Shown: positions 1 through 7,496 of the stretch, in pieces
Position numbering within the stretch: position 1 is the stretch's first letter
Layout: the number at the start of each line of letters is the position of its first letter
From: a bacterium
Lineage (GTDB): Bacteria > Cyanobacteriota > Vampirovibrionia > Gastranaerophilales > Gastranaerophilaceae
Direction: 5' to 3'
Length of the DNA stretch: 60,390 nt
Assembly (NCBI GenBank): GCA_004558955.1
Contig: SFZC01000001.1
Coordinates: 1-60,390, forward strand
Made by a program: the position numbers and the translations under genes
Notes under the pieces: generated by a model
Told to the model about the DNA's origin: nothing
Seen by the model: only the letters and a program-made list of their open reading frames with translations
The model's database searches: none

Positions 1-157
1 CGAATGCAATGAGCATTTAATTTTCTTGTTATTCAGAATCTGTTTGACAATTAAAATCATGTCGTCGGCATAGCAATGCCGACCTACTTTTTAATAGGCT
101 TATTTTCAGTCAGTGTCTGTATTTTAACTCGTTGGGCAAGTATGCTTAACCGACAGT
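1..157. repeat. Interspersed hairpin repeat, family A copy 1 (left end cut by window)
   Basis: Matches the copies at 32950-33060 and 54719-54900 base for base over long stretches, and more weakly 42201-42330. It holds the right arm of hairpin 1 (TTGTTATTCAGAATC), a perfect second hairpin at 64-83 (GTCGGCAT, loop AGCA, ATGCCGAC) and a third at 131-150 (GTTGGGCA, loop AGTA, TGCTTAAC, paired through two G-U wobbles). The repeat ends next to the stop codon of the pilin-like gene, so hairpin 2 may also end its transcript. Confidence 0.75.
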
Positions 158-844
158 TTACCACGGGTAATCTTTCAAAATTTTCCAACCGTCACGGCGG
201 ATTTTTTCGGCACAATACATACCACTACCTCTTGTTGAACAATTTGAATTTATGGTTGCATCACTATTATTATACCCATAAGGTTGCATGTCGTTGCCTT
301 TTTCATCTGCTATTCTTTGAAAATAAAACACATCTTTTCCGAACTGATTTGGACCTTTTCCGCCATTAATATCGCAAATAACATAAGAATATGCCACTTG
401 CCCATCACGATCTCCTCCAGACACAAAAACAACATACAAAAACCCGTCATTGGTATAAAATGTAGTACGTGCACTTAAAGAAACAACAACAGTAGGGACT
501 TTTGAACCATTTGCCATAATCCAAGGAGTATTCGAACTATATCCGCATTCTTGATATGTTTTACAAAGAGTACCTTTTATGTATGGAGCCCAGTAGGTTT
601 TGAAATAATTATTCGCACCCATTGCGAACGCTTCATCAGCTGCCGGGTCACCGACTTGGTCATAAGACATCAAATAGGCTTGTTTAATCACGGAGTAAGC
701 ACGTTTTAACTTAGCAACAGTTGCACGTTTTTGGTAATTCGTTATCAAAGTTGGCAAGGTCATCGCAGCAACAACGCCGATAATGCCAAGCGTTATCAGG
801 ACTTCTGCGAGTGTAAAACCATTAGCCTTTTTGAAAAATCTCAT
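158..844 (-). CDS. Type IV pilin-like / pseudopilin protein with prepilin leader
   Basis: A 228-residue protein with a class III prepilin signal: a short basic leader ending in Gly9, then FTLAEVLITLG with Glu at mature position 5 and a hydrophobic helix to about residue 33. A prepilin peptidase would cut after Gly9 and the subunit would sit in the inner membrane or assemble into a pilus-like fibre. The C-terminal globular part has several Cys (CKTYQEC, CSTRGSGMYC) that could form disulfides. An AAAGGAGC ribosome site lies at 849-856. It is divergent from an HTH regulator across a 19-bp palindrome. The exact role (adhesion, secretion, uptake) cannot be told; such minor pilins are very diverse. 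Confidence 0.9.
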   Translation of the reverse strand: MRFFKKANGFTLAEVLITLGIIGVVAAMTLPTLITNYQKRATVAKLKRAYSVIKQAYLMSYDQVGDPAADEAFAMGANNYFKTYWAPYIKGTLCKTYQECGYSSNTPWIMANGSKVPTVVVSLSARTTFYTNDGFLYVVFVSGGDRDGQVAYSYVICDINGGKGPNQFGKDVFYFQRIADEKGNDMQPYGYNNSDATINSNCSTRGSGMYCAEKIRRDGWKILKDYPW

Positions 845-857
845 CTTCGCTCCTTTC

Positions 858-876
858 TACTGGATATTATCCAGTA
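858..876. promoter_or_regulatory. 19-bp perfect palindrome between pilin and HTH gene, likely operator
   Basis: TACTGGATA-T-TATCCAGTA is a perfect inverted repeat between the two divergent starts. A half-site CCAGTAA recurs at 894-900, overlapping the -10 box of the regulator. Position and symmetry suggest binding by the adjacent XRE-type protein, which would control both genes. That protein-DNA link is inference. Confidence 0.6.
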
Positions 877-897
877 AGATTATGTTAACATTTCCAG

Positions 898-903
898 TAA
901 AAT
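898..903 (+). promoter_or_regulatory. -10 box TAAAAT, leaderless spacing
   Basis: TAAAAT is followed by exactly 6 nt and then the ATG of the HTH gene at 910. There is no Shine-Dalgarno sequence. No good -35 box is seen, so expression may be weak or regulated. Confidence 0.5.
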
Positions 904-909
904 TGTCAA

Positions 910-1134
910 ATGAATGAAGATGAATTTTATCAAAAGCTGGGAAAACAAATAAAATTATTGAGAGAAAATGCTCATCTGACACAAGAAAAACTAGCCGAAA
1001 AATCAGGAATCAGTCTGGATTATTTGGGCAAAATTGAGGTAAATATAAATAAACCGGGGCTAAAAACTTTGCTAAAAATTTCTAACGCTTTGAACCTTCC
1101 TCTTAAAAAACTTTTTGATTTTAAAGAAGTTTAG
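910..1134 (+). CDS. Small XRE-family HTH transcription regulator
   Basis: 74 residues, almost entirely one Cro/C1-type helix-turn-helix domain: IKLLRENAHLTQEKLAEKSG then SLDYLGKIEVNINKPGLKTLLKI and a short C-terminal helix ending LPLKKLFDF. There is no ligand or dimerisation domain beyond the HTH. It is divergent from the pilin-like gene and likely regulates it and itself through the palindrome at 858-876. The ATG lies 6 nt after a TAAAAT box with no ribosome site, so the mRNA is probably leaderless. Related small regulators are at 42356-42574 and, decayed, at 33128-33325. Confidence 0.85.
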   Translation: MNEDEFYQKLGKQIKLLRENAHLTQEKLAEKSGISLDYLGKIEVNINKPGLKTLLKISNALNLPLKKLFDFKEV

Positions 1135-1157
1135 CCGCCCCAATTTTATCTCACCTT

Positions 1158-2249
1158 TTAATCTTCCAAAAATTCTGCCAAAATTACGTTACTTACAAGT
1201 ATTCCGTTTGGGGTGAAATTGTAGCCTCTGTCTGTTTTTGAAAGTAATCCGATTTTCAAATATTTGACTAAAATTTTGTTATATTTTTCTTCAAAATTTA
1301 TCCCAAATTTGCGATTTACATTTTCAACCTCAATCCCCGACATTTTTCGCAAGCCCAAAAATATTTCTTCTTCCAACTTTTCCTGATTAGAAAGTTTGTG
1401 AGAATTTATTTTTTCAATCGGCTTCTCGAAATATTTCTCCAAATTCGTTTGATTTTCGTAGCGTTCGCCACTATTATACCCGTGTGCCCCCGCTCCAAAA
1501 CCGTAATATTCCGCATTTTCCCAATAATTCAGATTGTGTCGGGATTCAAAATTCTTTTTAGCAAAATTGCTGACCTCGTAATGTTCAAACCCCAAACTTT
1601 GTAGCAATTCCACCGCTGCCAAGTACATATCCGCCTGAACATCATCATCAGGCAAGTTTTGTGGCATATTTTTATAAAAATAACAACCTTCTTCAATCTT
1701 CAAACCGTAAAGCGAAATGTGTTTCAAGCCAAGTTCCGCCGCCTGTTTCAAATCAGCTAAAAACATTTCTGTCGTTTGGTTTGGCAAACCGTAAATAAAA
1801 TCCAAACTGATATTATCAAAACCGACCTTTTGTGCCGTTTTTACAACCTTTTTGACCTGCTCGGAATTGTGTCTGCGGTTAATTTGTTTCAAAATTGCAT
1901 CATCAAAAGTTTGACACCCGAAACTCAAACGATTTACACCGATACCTAAAAGATTTTCCAAATATTTTTCATCAACATCTTCAGGATTTAACTCAGTTGT
2001 AACCTCGGCATTTTGTTCAAATTTGAAATTATTTATAATATTTTTTATCTCACTTGTTGTCAATAAAGACGGTGTTCCGCCCCCGATATAAAGGGTTTTG
2101 AGCAGTTCGTTTTCGTAAAAATATTCTATTTCTTTTTGCAAATTTTTCAAATACAAATCTTTTTTTTCAACAGAACAATACGATACAAAAGAGCAATAAT
2201 TGCACTTTGATTTACAAAAAGGTATATGAATATAAGCACTTTTTACCAT
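1158..2249 (-). CDS. hemW: Radical SAM heme chaperone HemW (coproporphyrinogen oxidase-like)
   Basis: 363 residues, usual for HemW. The radical SAM motif is C12-x3-C16-x2-C19 followed by S-F21; HemW has Phe here where the true oxidase HemN has another Cys, which favours the heme-trafficking HemW. GGGTPS follows at the SAM-binding strand, and the C-terminal HemN_C-like domain is present. I chose the ATG at 2249 and not the upstream in-frame TTG at 2264, because TATAAT lies at 2256-2261, exactly 6 nt before this ATG, and there is no ribosome site. The promoter abuts the terminator of the upstream gene. Cytoplasmic [4Fe-4S] protein. Confidence 0.9.
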   Translation of the reverse strand: MVKSAYIHIPFCKSKCNYCSFVSYCSVEKKDLYLKNLQKEIEYFYENELLKTLYIGGGTPSLLTTSEIKNIINNFKFEQNAEVTTELNPEDVDEKYLENLLGIGVNRLSFGCQTFDDAILKQINRRHNSEQVKKVVKTAQKVGFDNISLDFIYGLPNQTTEMFLADLKQAAELGLKHISLYGLKIEEGCYFYKNMPQNLPDDDVQADMYLAAVELLQSLGFEHYEVSNFAKKNFESRHNLNYWENAEYYGFGAGAHGYNSGERYENQTNLEKYFEKPIEKINSHKLSNQEKLEEEIFLGLRKMSGIEVENVNRKFGINFEEKYNKILVKYLKIGLLSKTDRGYNFTPNGILVSNVILAEFLED

Positions 2250-2255
2250 AAATTG

Positions 2256-2261
2256 ATTATA
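2256..2261 (-). promoter_or_regulatory. -10 box TATAAT for hemW, leaderless spacing
   Basis: Read on the minus strand, TATAAT ends 6 nt before the hemW ATG. A TTGTCT hexamer lies 19 nt upstream, inside the terminator stem of the neighbour; this spacing is long, so the -35 assignment is weak. Confidence 0.6.
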
Positions 2262-2269
2262 CAATGAAG

Positions 2270-2305
2270 GAAAATAAAAAAGACAAGTTCTCTCAAAACT
2301 TGTCT
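2270..2305 (-). terminator. Rho-independent terminator of the 2339-2884 gene
   Basis: On the minus strand AGACAAGTT pairs with AACTTGTCT (2281-2289 with 2297-2305) around a 7-nt loop, and is followed by a T-rich tract. It lies 34 nt after the stop codon of the upstream gene. Confidence 0.8.
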
Positions 2306-2338
2306 GAATTTATTGACTCAATAATAAATTTCTCTTTC

Positions 2339-2884
2339 TTAATGTTCTACTCTAACTTTTAATATGTCGTTTACCAATGACATAACAGCACCTAATACCG
2401 CACCTGCCACTACAAAGAACGAAGTAGGTCTGATGTGTTTGGTTACCAAATTGTATCCGTTCATAAATTGTTTTGCTGTTCTTTCCGCAACTTCGGAAGA
2501 ATTTTTACAAATTCTCTTAAATTCTAACAATTCAGTAGGTTTTTCTTTTTGCAAATTGTTGAGAGCGGTTTTAATTCTTGAAGGTTTCATGCGATCGCCT
2601 TCCTTCATACCGTCAAACATTTTGATAAATTCATCTTCCGCAACAGAATGTTTATCCTTACCTTTCAATTTATCAAGATATCTTTCTGTTCTGAAGTTAT
2701 ACACTTTTTTCTGGTCATTAACCAAATTTGCAACTTTTATATACTCATCACTGTTTTTTTCTTCACGAGTTAAAGGCAAAGCATACTTTCCGGCCATGCC
2801 TGCCGCTGCACCGATTGCCGCACCTTGTGCCAATGGTATTAATACACTCCTATGTCCGTTATTCTGAACTGACTCTGTTCTCAT
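2339..2884 (-). CDS. Hypothetical membrane protein with two hydrophobic segments
   Basis: 181 residues that I do not recognise. Two Gly/Ala-rich hydrophobic stretches lie near the ends, about residues 14-36 (QGAAIGAAAGMAG) and 154-171 (SFFVVAGAVLGAVMSLV). Between them is a charged, largely helical stretch of about 110 residues rich in Lys and Glu. No cleavable signal peptide is evident. A ribosome site of the AAGGAAAAGGA type precedes the ATG at 2884. The gene is a single transcription unit with its own terminator at 2270-2305. The Gly-rich helices resemble membrane-packing segments, but no function can be assigned. Confidence 0.7.
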   Translation of the reverse strand: MRTESVQNNGHRSVLIPLAQGAAIGAAAGMAGKYALPLTREEKNSDEYIKVANLVNDQKKVYNFRTERYLDKLKGKDKHSVAEDEFIKMFDGMKEGDRMKPSRIKTALNNLQKEKPTELLEFKRICKNSSEVAERTAKQFMNGYNLVTKHIRPTSFFVVAGAVLGAVMSLVNDILKVRVEH

Positions 2885-3054
2885 AGTCCTTTTCCTTCTG
2901 TAAATCCGTTACTTATCAAGACCCCATAGCTTGATTAGCATTTACTACTTATATTTTATGTAAGAACTTGCACTTAAATATTCTAACCGAGCGAAAACTC
3001 ACTTAAAACTGAGTAATCAAATTCTTATTTTGTTTCTGACATTATATAATAAAA

Positions 3055-4092
3055 TTATTTTTTTGTCAACACTCTAAATAAATTTAGCAACAACATAATT
3101 CCGACAATCCCCAAAGTTAGGAAAAAGTCGTACTTTATAGCATTGTGTTTTGCAAAAAGACAAGCCAAAGCACCCGCCAAAATTGCAACCGAAGTAATAA
3201 TTACAACAGTTTTCTTTTGTGAAAATCCCGCATGAAGAAGTTTGTGGTGAATATGCTCAGCATCGGCAACAAACGGAGATTGACCTTTGCAAATTCTTCT
3301 CAAACTTGAATATGTAATATCAATAATAGGCACTGCCAAAACGACAAACGGCAACAATATCGCAAGTGTCGCCACCTTCATAACTCCCGTAATCGAAATT
3401 GCCGCAAGCAAAAATCCCGAGAACAATGCTCCACTATCACCCATGAAAATTTTTGCAGGGTTAAAATTAAAGGTCAAAAAGGCGAGCATTGCACCCGCAA
3501 GGATAAATCCGATTAAGGCACTGATTGGATTTGCAGGAGATAACGTAATCGCCAAAATTGCCAAAGTTATGGCATTCACGGTAACTACAGAACCCGCAAG
3601 TCCGTCAACACCGTCAATAAAATTAACAGCATTTGAAATTCCGACAATCCAAAGCAAAGTAATCGGATAAGACAACAAGCCCAAATCTATTCCACCAAAG
3701 AACGGAACACTGTCTATTTGCACACCCAAAAGGTACGCTATCGTTGCGATTGAAACTTGGATTAGAAGTTTAAATTTTGCACCCAATCCGTAAACATCAT
3801 CAACCAACCCTAACAGAAACATCAACGAACCGCCGAGCAAAATTCCCGACATCAATTTTCCGTAAGGGTAATAACTTAACAACACAAGGCACAAAAAAGT
3901 CAGCATTGTACTAATCCATATTGCAACACCGCCTATTCGAGAAATCGGCTTTGTATGGATTTTTCGTTCGTTCGGAACATCAACCAGCCCCTCTTTTTTA
4001 GAAAAACTGATTACCAACGGGACCAAGAATACCCCGAAAATATAGGCTATTACCGTTCCGATTATGTGTGAATGTGCTAACTTAATAATTAT
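3055..4092 (-). CDS. wecA: Undecaprenyl-phosphate N-acetylaminosugar-1-phosphate transferase (WecA/TagO/MraY family)
   Basis: Integral membrane enzyme that moves a sugar-1-phosphate from a UDP-sugar to undecaprenyl phosphate, the first step of O-antigen or other cell-surface glycan assembly. Family motifs are present: VDVPNERKIHTKPISRIGG near the N-terminus, the catalytic pair DDVYGLG, NFIDGVDGLAGS, FMGDSGALFSG and HIHHKLLHAG. About ten membrane helices are visible. The first in-frame standard start (TTG, 4026) would cut off helix 1, whereas the hydrophobic frame stays open upstream to just after the AAGGAG site at 4100-4105. I therefore place the start at ATA 4092 (or ATT 4095). It is tightly linked to glyA upstream. 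Confidence 0.85.
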   Translation of the reverse strand: MIIKLAHSHIIGTVIAYIFGVFLVPLVISFSKKEGLVDVPNERKIHTKPISRIGGVAIWISTMLTFLCLVLLSYYPYGKLMSGILLGGSLMFLLGLVDDVYGLGAKFKLLIQVSIATIAYLLGVQIDSVPFFGGIDLGLLSYPITLLWIVGISNAVNFIDGVDGLAGSVVTVNAITLAILAITLSPANPISALIGFILAGAMLAFLTFNFNPAKIFMGDSGALFSGFLLAAISITGVMKVATLAILLPFVVLAVPIIDITYSSLRRICKGQSPFVADAEHIHHKLLHAGFSQKKTVVIITSVAILAGALACLFAKHNAIKYDFFLTLGIVGIMLLLNLFRVLTKK

Positions 4093-4109
4093 AATTTTGC
4101 TCCTTGTTA

Positions 4110-5348
4110 TTAACTGTATAGCGGGTGTTTTTTACATAATTCAAGAGATTGATTACGCAAATCCGCTAACACGTTTTCATTATCTGACGAAAATATCGCA
4201 GATGCAATAATTTTTGCAACCTTACGCATATCTTCTTCCTTAAAACCTCTTGTTGTAACTGCAGGAGTACCCAATCTGATACCACTTGTTACAAACGGAC
4301 TTTGCGGGTCGTTAGGTACGGTGTTTTTGTTTGCCGTAATTCCTACTCTTTCCAAAACATTAGCCATATCTTTGCCTGTTTTGCCCGTTTTTCTCAAATC
4401 TAAAGTCATCAAGTGGTTTTCCGTCATTCCGCCAACAATGTCCAAGCCTTCGTCCAACAAGCCTTGTGCCAAAGCCTTAGCATTTTTAACGATTTGAACC
4501 GCATATTCTTTAAATTCGGGTTTAGAAGCTTCCAACAATGCCACCGCTTTTCCTGCAATAATATGTTCCAAAGGTCCGCCCTGCAATCCGGGGAATACAG
4601 CTTTATCAATATCTTTTGCAAACTCTTCTTTGCACATAATAATACCACCACGAGGTCCTCTCAAGGATTTGTGAGTAGTGGTTGTTACAAAGTCACAATA
4701 TGGAGCAGGTGACGGGTGAATGCCTGCTGCAACAAGACCCGCAATGTGTGCAATATCAGCCAAAAGCAAAGCACCGACTTCATCTGCAATCTCTCTGAAT
4801 TTTTTGAAATCTATAACTTTAGAATAATTACTTGCACCGCAAATAATCAATTTCGGTTTGTGTTCGTGTGCCATTTTGCGGACATCTTCATAATCGATTT
4901 CGCCGTTTTCATTAATTCCATAACCTTTAACATCAAAATACAAACCGGAAAAATTTACCGGTGAACCGTGAGAAAGGTGACCACCGTTTGACAAATCCAT
5001 GCTCAGCACTCTGTCTCCCGGTTTCATAGTAGCCATAAAAACCGCCATATTTGCCTGTGCTCCGCTGTGCGGTTGAACATTCGCATGCTCCATTCCGAAA
5101 AGTTCACACGCTCTTTTTTGTGCAATTTCTTCAATTACATCAATGTATTCACAACCGTTATAATATCTTTTATGCGGCTTACCTTCCGCATATTTATTTG
5201 TTAATACACTTCCGCAAGCTTCCATTACAGCCAAAGAGGTGCAGTTTTCGCTTGCTATCAGTTCAATGGTTTCTTGTTGTCTTTTTAGTTCCAAGTCGAT
5301 TTGTTCGGCTACTTGCGGATCTGTTTTTCTTAAATGTTCTAAAGTCAT
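4110..5348 (-). CDS. glyA: Serine hydroxymethyltransferase
   Basis: 412 residues, full length for GlyA. It interconverts serine and glycine using tetrahydrofolate and PLP, feeding one-carbon units to purines, thymidylate and methionine. Signatures include the N-terminal ELIASEN, KRYYNGCEYID, HSGAQANMAV, ADIAHIAGLVAAG and the PLP-lysine motif TTTTHKSLRGPRGG. The start at 5348 is chosen because GGGAGA lies just upstream and the protein then begins as the family does; a longer in-frame extension to 5399 has no ribosome site. The wecA-like gene follows within about 20 nt, so the two are probably co-transcribed. Confidence 0.97.
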   Translation of the reverse strand: MTLEHLRKTDPQVAEQIDLELKRQQETIELIASENCTSLAVMEACGSVLTNKYAEGKPHKRYYNGCEYIDVIEEIAQKRACELFGMEHANVQPHSGAQANMAVFMATMKPGDRVLSMDLSNGGHLSHGSPVNFSGLYFDVKGYGINENGEIDYEDVRKMAHEHKPKLIICGASNYSKVIDFKKFREIADEVGALLLADIAHIAGLVAAGIHPSPAPYCDFVTTTTHKSLRGPRGGIIMCKEEFAKDIDKAVFPGLQGGPLEHIIAGKAVALLEASKPEFKEYAVQIVKNAKALAQGLLDEGLDIVGGMTENHLMTLDLRKTGKTGKDMANVLERVGITANKNTVPNDPQSPFVTSGIRLGTPAVTTRGFKEEDMRKVAKIIASAIFSSDNENVLADLRNQSLELCKKHPLYS

Positions 5349-5531
5349 ATACTCTCCCTTTTCCACCTTATTATATACTAACAAATGGATTTTGTGCAAT
5401 ATGTTACTAAATAGGTAATATTTAATACGGTTAAAAATGTAACGAAAAGTTTACAAAAGAGAAACAAATTTTAAAGTTTTCAACAAGATATGCCGAAGAT
5501 ATATTTGTCAGGAAACAAAGGGATAAATCAA

Positions 5532-6065
5532 ATGAGTTTAAATGTTAATTACAATTCATTATACAAAAACGGCATTGATACTTCTTTATTAAAAGATGTT
5601 TCCAATGAAATTTTACGCCGTGCCGCTCAAAAAAATTCCCAAATCTCAAATTCTGCTACAGTACAAAAAGTTAATTCTTTCGCAAAACCTGTTGAATTAG
5701 GAATCGACTTGTACCAAGGCAAACTTAACACTGACGTTCAAAAACAAATTTCTATGAATAACACTTTGCAATTCCATTTTAACCAAGCAACTTTGAATTC
5801 TATTCAATATTTGAATTCTCAAGCCGCAATGGCTAAAAAAATGGACGGTAAAGTAATTCCTGCAGCAAACGAAGTCGTTACTGAAACTCAACAATCAGCA
5901 GAAACTCCAAATTCTACACAATTTATGAGTATTTTTGCAGCCTCAACCGCAACTGATAAAAACAGTTCAAATCCGTTCAATAACCACGAACTTTTGGTTA
6001 AAAAATCAGGCAAAGATTCAGATGATGAAAAAGATAACAATTCGCTAAAAAGTATTTTTTCATAA
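5532..6065 (+). CDS. Hypothetical protein, Asn/Ser/Gln-rich
   Basis: 177 residues, not recognised. It is polar and rich in Asn, Ser, Gln and Lys, with an amphipathic middle (LNTDVQKQISMNNTLQFHF) and a charged low-complexity tail (SGKDSDDEKDNNS). There is no signal peptide or membrane segment, so it is probably cytoplasmic. The start at 5532 follows an AAAGGGA ribosome site; the in-frame ATG at 5490 lacks one. It stands alone, with a terminator at 6128-6154. Confidence 0.65.
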   Translation: MSLNVNYNSLYKNGIDTSLLKDVSNEILRRAAQKNSQISNSATVQKVNSFAKPVELGIDLYQGKLNTDVQKQISMNNTLQFHFNQATLNSIQYLNSQAAMAKKMDGKVIPAANEVVTETQQSAETPNSTQFMSIFAASTATDKNSSNPFNNHELLVKKSGKDSDDEKDNNSLKSIFS

Positions 6066-6127
6066 TGTTAAATAAATTTTCTCAATAAAGATTTTTATAC
6101 CTTTCCTTTTGTTTACTACATTTAATC

Positions 6128-6154
6128 AAATATCTCGCAAGAGATATTTTTTTT
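6128..6154 (+). terminator. Rho-independent terminator after the 5532-6065 gene
   Basis: AAATATCTC (6128-6136), loop GCAA, GAGATATTT (6141-6149), then a run of T. It is a textbook intrinsic terminator placed 62 nt after the stop. Confidence 0.85.
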
Positions 6155-6231
6155 ATATTTATCCTGTTGTCTTATTTTTAAAATTGATATTTGAGTTTAG
6201 TATATTTCTAACCGGAGAAAGAGAGGAAAAA

Positions 6232-6693
6232 ATGAAGAATAATTTATGGTTTATTGCAGCGTGTGTAATGGTATTTTTTGCAGGTTATAACATGAATAAT
6301 GCGGCGGTGTCTTTCCCTAAATATAAAGTTGCGGTCGTTGATATTCCAACAATCCTGTCTAATTCTGAAGAAATTCAAACCCTCAAAAAAGAACAGGATA
6401 AAGAAGCTCAAGAGCTCGACACTCTTATTACAAAAGCACAAAATGATATTTTGAATGAGCACGACAGAAGCAAATTAATTCAAAAAGAAGCAGATTACAG
6501 ACAACAAATCAATACTAAAAAAAGTGATATTGATAAAAAATACAACGAAAAACTGGCAAAGATTAACAAAAATATTCAAACCCTAATATCAAAAGAGGCG
6601 AAAAAATCAAATTACAACCTTGTTTTACCTGCGGGAATGGTAATTTCAGGCGGTGAAGATATCACAAACAATGTCGTAAAAAGCATGAAGTAG
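6232..6693 (+). CDS. OmpH/Skp-family periplasmic chaperone-like protein
   Basis: 153 residues starting at the ATG at 6232 after a GAGAGGAAA ribosome site. An N-terminal hydrophobic segment (about residues 4-20) acts as signal peptide or anchor. The mature part opens with KVAVVDIPTILSNSEEI, the typical first strand of OmpH/Skp, followed by a long Lys/Glu-rich coiled coil (about residues 50-120) and a C-terminal strand NLVLPAGMVISGGEDIT, as in the family. Such proteins hold unfolded outer-membrane proteins in the periplasm, which fits a cell with an outer membrane. It is not beside bamA or lpxD here. Confidence 0.8.
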   Translation: MKNNLWFIAACVMVFFAGYNMNNAAVSFPKYKVAVVDIPTILSNSEEIQTLKKEQDKEAQELDTLITKAQNDILNEHDRSKLIQKEADYRQQINTKKSDIDKKYNEKLAKINKNIQTLISKEAKKSNYNLVLPAGMVISGGEDITNNVVKSMK

Positions 6694-6699
6694 GGAAAT

Positions 6700-6862
6700 C
6701 TTCTGAACAGACTAATCGGTGGGATTACAAAATGGTGTGTCATTCTGAAAACTTAGAAAATTTTTTGCAAATGTTATAATCAACATTGAACACAATTTTT
6801 AATGCTAAAAGTAGGTCGGAATTGCCTAACGCACCCCCGCTAAACGTCCGCCAATATCGCCA
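6700..6862. repeat. Repeat remnants: family B tail, family A left arm and a module shared with 54632-54690
   Basis: GTCATTCTGAAAACTTAGAAA at 6739-6759 is the left arm of family A hairpin 1. Before it, a stretch like TGACTATTTGGTGGGACTA of the 38544-38640 repeat is recognisable in diverged form. After it, ATCAACATTGAACAC and AGGTCGGAATTGC match the segment just before the family A copy at 54719. No gene is visible here. Confidence 0.6.
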
Positions 6863-7465
6863 TTACCCGTTTAAAATTTTTTGCAATTTTTTGGCAGGAG
6901 CGTATTCGGGTAAAAGTTCCAAGCAGGTATTTATAGATTTTTGGCACTGTTCAAGGTTTTTCTCCTCGTAATATGCAATATATGCAATCAAATAGTGCAA
7001 TTCGGGGTCTTGATAAAACTTATCTTTAGCACGTCTCAGAAAAAATTTCGCCGCAGGGATAAATCCGTTTGCCCAAAATACTCGCCCGATAAACTTATAA
7101 CATTCGGGATTATAATATGCCATATAATCGGCATATTTAATGATACTTTCGACATAATCACCCTTACAATAAAGGAGCAAAATATTCAAATCCAACTCCA
7201 AAAAATTTCTTATTTGAAAATATGTCGGAGATGATTTTATTTCACCAGTAATCATTTGCAAAAGAAATAGCCCCCAACAAGCACGATTATCGTAAGTTTT
7301 CGCCTTGTTGAAAAATTCTTCCACCTTCTCGGTTTCGTCAAGGACAAGACAGCAATATGCCGCTTCCGTATTGTAATTATGGTTTTCAAAGTAGGTTTTG
7401 CAACCTTTTATGCGACCCGATAAGAAATCTTTTTTGACTCGTTCATATTCATTATTGGAGTTCAT
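6863..7465 (-). CDS. TPR-like repeat protein of unknown function
   Basis: 200 residues from the ATG at 7465. The protein is all helical, with repeated helix pairs such as PECYKFIGRVFWANGFIPAAKFF and DPELHYLIAYIAYYEEKN that resemble tetratricopeptide repeats, which usually mediate protein-protein contact. It is rich in Tyr and Phe and has no signal peptide. The ribosome site is inside a run of seven G (7477-7483), 11 nt from the ATG. It lies 31 nt downstream of the exported TPR protein at 7497-8831, so the two probably form one transcript and may work together. Confidence 0.7.
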   Translation of the reverse strand: MNSNNEYERVKKDFLSGRIKGCKTYFENHNYNTEAAYCCLVLDETEKVEEFFNKAKTYDNRACWGLFLLQMITGEIKSSPTYFQIRNFLELDLNILLLYCKGDYVESIIKYADYMAYYNPECYKFIGRVFWANGFIPAAKFFLRRAKDKFYQDPELHYLIAYIAYYEEKNLEQCQKSINTCLELLPEYAPAKKLQKILNG

Positions 7466-7496
7466 AAAAGTTACAGCCCCCCCTATATTCAAAACT

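Noticed and set aside
76..478. Plus-strand open frames opposite the pilin gene
   Set aside because: Antisense to a clear prepilin gene, His/Phe/Leu-biased translations typical of the complementary strand of an AT-rich gene.
5349..5399. N-terminal extension of glyA
   Set aside because: The extension has no ribosome site and no family similarity; the ATG at 5348 has GGGAGA and the standard N-terminus.
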